Position numbers and translations under genes: made by a program. From the NCBI GenBank assembly GCA_029258695.1, contig JARIBR010000258.1:1-5869 (forward strand): DNA of 5,869 nt. Reading direction: 5' to 3'. This stretch comes from Quadrisphaera sp. (lineage in GTDB: Bacteria; Actinomycetota; Actinomycetes; Actinomycetales; Quadrisphaeraceae). Shown here piece by piece: positions 4,748 to 5,869 of the stretch (position 1 is the first letter of the stretch; every line of letters starts with the position of its first letter). A model generated the notes under the pieces. It was given only the letters and a program-made list of their open reading frames with translations, was not told the DNA's origin and ran no database searches.

Positions 4748-5869
4748 TCACCTCTGCCCCCACACCTGCGCCAGGGCGTGGCACAGCAGGTGGAGCGCGA
4801 GGCGCTGGCCGGAGTCGTCCGTCACGAGACCCAGCTCGCGGGCCCTCACGGTGCGGGCCAGGACGGTGTTCCGGTGGACGCCGAGCCGTGCGGAGGCGGC
4901 GGCGAGGGAACCGCCGTCGTCGAGAACGGCGAGGACCGTCGCGACGATCGTCGCCCGGTCACGGCTGGCTGCGAGGCGGGGCAAGGACAGCTCGGCCACC
5001 TCCACCAGGTCGTCGAGGGGCACGCGCGCCAGAGCGGCGTGCACCCCCAGCTGCTCGAACCACGTCACGCTGCCCGGGTCCGCGGCAGCGGGCGTGGAGC
5101 GGGCGGCGAGCCTGGCCTCGGCCACCGAGCGCAACAGACCCGTGATCCCGGCGTGCGAGCCTCCGACGCCGACCACCAGGCCGAACCTCGCGGCGATGCC
5201 CGCGCTCGCCGTCGTCGTCCTCCGGAGACCGCCGGGTCCGACCTCCTCGGGGGCGTTGTGCCAGGACAGCCAACCGTCACCGTCCGCGATCAGCGGCGAC
5301 CCCGGACGGTCGTGGTTCCACTCGACCTGGAGGAGCCTGCCGAGCTCCGGCGTGACCTCGGCGCCCGCGGGAGCCGGGCACAGCCAGAGGGCGCGGTTGT
5401 GCCCCTCCACCCTCCAGCCGAGGTCAGCGTTCCACGCCGGGGTGTCGACCGCCTCCAGCGGCGCCGGACCGGCCCCCCCGAGGGGGGTGGTGCTCGCGGC
5501 AGCGTCGCGTGCGAAGCGGCGCAGCGCCTGGAAGGCGGCCTGCTCGCGGCCGAGGCGCGCCGAGCTGTCCACACGGCTCTGCGCCCAGGCGGCCAGCAGC
5601 GGAGGGCGCGCCAGGCGCAGGACGGTCTCCAGGTGCTCCGCTTCGAGCCGGCCGCTGAGCGAGGACGACCGCTCGGCAGCCGACGCCACCAGCTCCGCCC
5701 ACGCGCGGCCGTCCGCCCCGTGGACCGCGACGCGCACCTCCCGGAAGCCAGGTCGCTGGCGGACGGCAGCGGCCCGGCCGGCGACGACCGAGTCCCCGAT
5801 CGTGAGAGCCACCGCGGCCGGGGCAAGCGTGCTGTTCAGCACCCCGAGGACACCCCGGGTGCTGGACTG
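4748..5869 (-). CDS. PucR/CdaR-type transcriptional regulator, N-terminus probably outside window
   Basis: The minus-strand gene stops at TGA 4750-4748. Residues below count from GTG 5842. The C-terminus is the PucR-type helix-turn-helix: a helical lead-in LDDLVEVAELSLPRL (276-290), RATIVATVLAVLDDGGSLAAASARLGVHRNTV (296-327), then the ARTVRARELGL segment (329-339) and a final hydrophobic helix. Before it is a degenerate GGDEF-like/CdaR middle region: LGWRVEGHNRALWLC (141-155) and FGLVVGVGGSHAGITGLLRSVAEARLAARS (220-249), followed by WFEQLGVHAAL (261-271). No transmembrane segment is convincing. GTG 5842 has no Shine-Dalgarno site before it and the frame stays open to 5869 with no other start codon, so the gene probably begins outside the window. 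Such proteins are DNA-binding activators or repressors, often next to the catabolic genes they control; here it faces hyuAB convergently, 22 bp away. Effector and target are unknown. A run of seven C and six G at 5473-5487 codes for a Thr-Thr-Pro-Leu-Gly-Gly linker. Confidence 0.85.
   Translation of the reverse strand, partial: QSSTRGVLGVLNSTLAPAAVALTIGDSVVAGRAAAVRQRPGFREVRVAVHGADGRAWAELVASAAERSSSLSGRLEAEHLETVLRLARPPLLAAWAQSRVDSSARLGREQAAFQALRRFARDAAASTTPLGGAGPAPLEAVDTPAWNADLGWRVEGHNRALWLCPAPAGAEVTPELGRLLQVEWNHDRPGSPLIADGDGWLSWHNAPEEVGPGGLRRTTTASAGIAARFGLVVGVGGSHAGITGLLRSVAEARLAARSTPAAADPGSVTWFEQLGVHAALARVPLDDLVEVAELSLPRLAASRDRATIVATVLAVLDDGGSLAAASARLGVHRNTVLARTVRARELGLVTDDSGQRLALHLLCHALAQVWGQR

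Noticed and set aside
4888..5280. Small open frames on both strands within the regulator gene
   Set aside because: They encode Arg/Pro/Ala-rich shadow proteins overlapping the PucR-type domain and lack ribosome binding sites or motifs.

Overview
The window is very GC-rich with strong G/C preference at third codon positions. It begins inside a polyprenyl-phosphate-mannose protein O-mannosyltransferase of the actinobacterial type. Together these point to a high-GC actinobacterium; I cannot name a genus from sequence alone. No tRNA, rRNA, CRISPR array, transposase or integrase is visible.

Layout, left to right. (1) Bases 1-834, plus strand: the C-terminal 277 residues of the O-mannosyltransferase, whose 5' end lies outside the window. 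Near its 3' end sits a perfect 30-bp palindrome (684-713) that belongs to a + / - / + arrangement of one short repeat. (2) Bases 835-994: a 160-bp intergenic region with a possible hairpin just after the mannosyltransferase stop, an inverted repeat (919-948), a weak -10-like hexamer (962-967) and a ribosome binding site for the next gene. (3) Bases 995-4725, plus strand: a two-gene operon, hyuA (681 aa) and hyuB (562 aa), coding for the two subunits of an ATP-dependent hydantoinase/oxoprolinase/acetone-carboxylase family enzyme. The genes overlap by GTGA and are probably translationally coupled. (4) After a 22-bp gap comes a convergent minus-strand gene for a PucR/CdaR-type transcriptional regulator, whose reading frame is still open at the right edge.

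Working model: HyuA supplies the ATP-binding (ASKHA-fold) part and HyuB the partner catalytic part of a cytoplasmic enzyme. Such enzymes activate a carbonyl, lactam, imide or ketone substrate by phosphorylation, then hydrolyse or carboxylate it. The neighbouring PucR-type protein is the obvious candidate regulator, since this family commonly controls purine, hydantoin and other nitrogen-compound catabolism genes. The substrate cannot be read from the sequence, and no transporter or downstream enzyme lies in the window. The mannosyltransferase is a housekeeping secretion-modification gene that looks unrelated in function.

I see no convincing wholly new system. The least ordinary items are the palindrome/repeat cluster in the mannosyltransferase gene, the inverted repeat upstream of hyuA, and the unassigned substrate of the hyuAB-PucR module.
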